Made by a program: the position numbers and the translations under genes. Shown here one piece after another: positions 61,690-64,000 of a stretch of DNA of 64,000 nucleotides. Position 1 is the stretch's first letter. Each line of letters opens with the position of its first letter. This stretch comes from Faecalibacter macacae (lineage in GTDB: Bacteria; Bacteroidota; Bacteroidia; Flavobacteriales; Weeksellaceae). The DNA is taken from assembly GCF_003687725.1 (NCBI RefSeq), contig NZ_RDOJ01000003.1, forward strand, positions 189,605 to 253,604, in the 5' to 3' direction. The notes beneath the pieces were generated by a model that saw only the letters and a program-made list of their open reading frames with translations, made no database searches and was not told where the DNA came from.

Positions 61690-64000
61690 TAATCAACTGC
61701 AACAATATTTACTTTTTCGTGTGCTTCATCAATATAAATCAATAATTTTTCTTTGATTGTATATCCTAATTGTTGGAAAAAACTTGCGTATTGATTGATT
61801 TGAAAATGATGTGTTGTTTCGGGTTGACCAGTTTTGTAATCGATAATGGTACAATTATTTTCATTGTCAATTACAATACGATCGGCACGAAATATTTCAC
61901 CACTTGCATCAATAAAATCACGCTCGTTTAGCACTTTTAATCCTTTTGCAAAATACGGAACTAAAACTGAATCGGACAGAATAATTTCAATTCCTTTTTT
62001 TATCCTTTGTAAGTTTTCTGCAGAAATTGTTCCACGCTGATGTTCTAATTCAATTGCTTTATCAACATCATCCGTAGTTTTTATTTGCGCTAATACATTA
62101 TGTATTGCATTGGCATATTCTGTTAATTCTAATTTTTTCTGCGAACGTTCAGAATTTGTATTAACTGATAATTTATTATTCCAATCCAACGAATGAAGTT
62201 TAATTTCAGTTGAATCGTTTGGTTTGGTTTTAATTTCACTTAATCGTTTTGGTGTTCCAAATAATATTGCAGTATCCTCTGTAACGCCTTTAGACGAAAC
62301 ATAATCTTGAATATAATTTGCAATAGTTTTGGTTTTGGAAGTTTCTTTCGGTTTTAAAGCAATCAAAAATAATTGTTCTTTAGCACGAGTTGTCGCTACA
62401 TACAAGGTGTTAATTTCGTCCATTTGAACAAGATTTTCTTCCTCTTGAATTGCAGTTCGAATTGATTCGTTTTGAATTGTTTTTAAATCGTTGTTAATTC
62501 CTAAATAGAAATTATCAAACGGATTTACTTCTGTTTTTTCTAAAGGAATCCAAATTTTATTATTTTTTGGAGTCCAATCTAAAAACGGAATAATTACAAC
62601 TGGGAATTCTAATCCTTTCGATTTATGAATCGTCATAATTTGTACTGCATCAACACCTTTTGGCGTTTTAACTGATGATTTATCTTTTGCAGTTTGCCAA
62701 TATTCTAAAAACGAATTTAAATCAGATTCATTTTTAGATGTATATTCTAAAATAACATCTAAAAAAGTAAGAATGTAAGCCGGTGATTTTTCTTCTAGAT
62801 TTAAAGCACGAATGGCTTTTTCTGTAAAATCATACAACGATAAATTTTCATTTTTGATAAAAGTTAAATCAATGTTTAATTCTTTCATCAAGTTTAAAAA
62901 TCCGTCTAATTTATTGTTAATTGCTTTTTCGATAGTAGAGGTTAAATCGTCAGAAGCAAACAATTCTAACTCATAAGCAACCATTATAAAACGAATTTTA
63001 CTTTGTTCGTCCAATTGATTTGCAGCAATCTTGAACAAGTATTCTAATAATTGAATTTCGTACGAATTCTTTAATAATAAAGCCTCGTTAGAGATTACAA
63101 CAATTTCGTTTTCGGTTAAATGTTTTGCAATAGCAATTCCTTGCGCATTACTACGAACCAAAATTGCAATATCACTTAACGAAAATCCATTTGCTTTACA
63201 TTGGTTGATATAATCCAAAACATAGGTTAAATTTTCTTCTTTAAATTGATCTTTAGAACGTTCTAATTGTTCAATAAATTGAATGTGAACGTAACCATCT
63301 TTACGGAAATTAGAATTTTGTTTATTTCCGTCTTTATATAATTGCTGAAATCCTTCTAAATTTAATTGAGGCGCAATGTATGAGTATAATTCGTTATTGA
63401 ATTGAATGATATTTTCGTGGCTTCGCCAATTGGTGTCTAATTCTTGAACCTTGATGTTTAAATCTTCTTTATTTTCGATTAATCCAATCATTTGTGCAGG
63501 ATTTCCTCCACGCCAACGATAAATGGATTGTTTTGCGTCGCCAACTAACATAATGGTGTCGGATTGAGCGCGTGCATTTTCAATCAAAGGATCAAAATTT
63601 TGCCATTGCAGGGTAGAAGTGTCCTGAAACTCGTCAATAAAATAATGATTATAACGACTTCCGATTCGTTCGTAGATAAAGTTGGCTGGTTGATCGCGAA
63701 GATGTTTACTGATTTTGGTATTGAACTCGTTAATTAATAAAACATTCGATTCTTTTTTGATTGATTCTAATGATTTTTCTACTTCATTGATTAATGAAAT
63801 TGAAGATATATTTTTCTGAATGTTAGAAAGTAAAATCAATTTGTCATTGATAGATTGTGCATGTACAAATAATGCTTTGATATCTGGAAAGATTTGTTCA
63901 GCCGTTGCATCTTTCACTTTATCTAAATATCCACCTTCAATATCTTTGATATTTGCATCTGTAGGTTGAATAATTCCAGCTCCGTCATATTTTTGCAATT
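61689..64000 (-). CDS. UvrD/AddA-like helicase-nuclease (N-terminus beyond window)
   Basis: 770 codons of a larger protein open to the right edge. SF1 helicase motifs present: YFIDEFQDTSTLQW (II, near the start), GDAKQSIYRWRGG (III), LDTNWRSHENII (IV), VQIMTIHKSKGLEFPVVII (V) and VATTRAKEQLFLIA (VI). The C-terminal ~150 residues hold a PD-(D/E)xK nuclease with FRADRIVID and TIIDYKTGQP, a RecB-family motif. This combination is that of AddA or RecB in double-strand-break repair. Walker A is outside the window. Coupled to uvrC by a TAATG overlap. Confidence 0.9.
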   Translation of the reverse strand, partial: LQKYDGAGIIQPTDANIKDIEGGYLDKVKDATAEQIFPDIKALFVHAQSINDKLILLSNIQKNISSISLINEVEKSLESIKKESNVLLINEFNTKISKHLRDQPANFIYERIGSRYNHYFIDEFQDTSTLQWQNFDPLIENARAQSDTIMLVGDAKQSIYRWRGGNPAQMIGLIENKEDLNIKVQELDTNWRSHENIIQFNNELYSYIAPQLNLEGFQQLYKDGNKQNSNFRKDGYVHIQFIEQLERSKDQFKEENLTYVLDYINQCKANGFSLSDIAILVRSNAQGIAIAKHLTENEIVVISNEALLLKNSYEIQLLEYLFKIAANQLDEQSKIRFIMVAYELELFASDDLTSTIEKAINNKLDGFLNLMKELNIDLTFIKNENLSLYDFTEKAIRALNLEEKSPAYILTFLDVILEYTSKNESDLNSFLEYWQTAKDKSSVKTPKGVDAVQIMTIHKSKGLEFPVVIIPFLDWTPKNNKIWIPLEKTEVNPFDNFYLGINNDLKTIQNESIRTAIQEEENLVQMDEINTLYVATTRAKEQLFLIALKPKETSKTKTIANYIQDYVSSKGVTEDTAILFGTPKRLSEIKTKPNDSTEIKLHSLDWNNKLSVNTNSERSQKKLELTEYANAIHNVLAQIKTTDDVDKAIELEHQRGTISAENLQRIKKGIEIILSDSVLVPYFAKGLKVLNERDFIDASGEIFRADRIVIDNENNCTIIDYKTGQPETTHHFQINQYASFFQQLGYTIKEKLLIYIDEAHEKVNIVAVD

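Noticed and set aside
1-64000. CRISPR array, prophage, insertion sequence or toxin-antitoxin pair
   Set aside because: No regularly spaced repeats, transposase, integrase or toxin motifs were found on either strand.

Overview
The window is a typical chromosomal stretch of a low-GC member of the Bacteroidota, most likely order Flavobacteriales (Weeksellaceae or Flavobacteriaceae type). The reasons are the T9SS type B sorting domains, a TamL-type lipoprotein of the Omp85 family, a split transketolase, promoters of the Bacteroidota form (TTTG or TTG, 19-20 bp, TAnnTTTG), the near absence of Shine-Dalgarno sites, and the sequences of AccD, FtsH and KdsA. The genus cannot be fixed from the sequence alone. 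No phage, insertion sequence, CRISPR array or rRNA operon is visible. Both ends cut genes: a minus-strand exported protein at the left edge and an AddA/RecB-like helicase-nuclease at the right edge.

Layout. 1-860: an edge gene, then a tRNA array transcribed leftward (Gly-GCC, Leu-UAA, Gly-UCC, Leu-UAA) with its own promoter and terminator. 940-7680: fbaA-accD, tamL, and a divergent SpoU rRNA/tRNA methyltransferase followed by a serine hydrolase lipoprotein. 7710-16610: two tandem paralogous T9SS type B surface proteins of about 1,470 residues each. 16780-24750: a peptide ABC permease and the tail-specific protease Prc, surE, a TPR protein and gyrA. 24870-34490: rpmH with a structured leader, ftsE, a glycosyltransferase, a YgjV-like protein, kdsA, hemN, hpt-adk, pyrD, obgE-ybaB and two small paralogous exported proteins. 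34480-40130: rhomboid protease, ATP-grasp and DinB proteins, an NRDE protein and clpC. 40215-40526: RNase P RNA, followed by a 500-bp stretch with no convincing protein gene that carries a duplicated operator-promoter module and an apparent small RNA. 41050-46300: split transketolase with an exported-protein gene lodged between its halves, a 79-residue protein and a sodium:solute symporter. 46410-49450: recR, then a glycosyltransferase / phosphoribosyltransferase / HAD phosphatase cassette. 49490-54410: small lipoprotein, psd, cdsA, LUD protein, ftsH and rsfS. 54510-59115: birA, idi, queD, bcp, small membrane and hypothetical genes, an NlpC/P60-type hydrolase and gcvT. 59320-64000: a second small-RNA candidate, a PLDc_N-type membrane protein, uvrC and the partial helicase-nuclease.

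Most genes are housekeeping. Functional groupings visible are phospholipid synthesis (cdsA-psd, next to ftsH), purine salvage (hpt-adk), fatty-acid precursor supply (accD beside fbaA, and birA, which biotinylates the acetyl-CoA carboxylase carrier protein), envelope building (tamL, kdsA, glycosyltransferases) and proteolysis (prc, clpC, ftsH, rhomboid).

The parts most worth a second look are the duplicated 7-2-7 operator-promoter unit near 40650-40970, the small-RNA candidate at 59323-59408, the GT/PRTase/HAD cassette at 47055-49453 that would suit PRPP-based ribofuranosylation of a surface glycan, and the tandem giant T9SS proteins.
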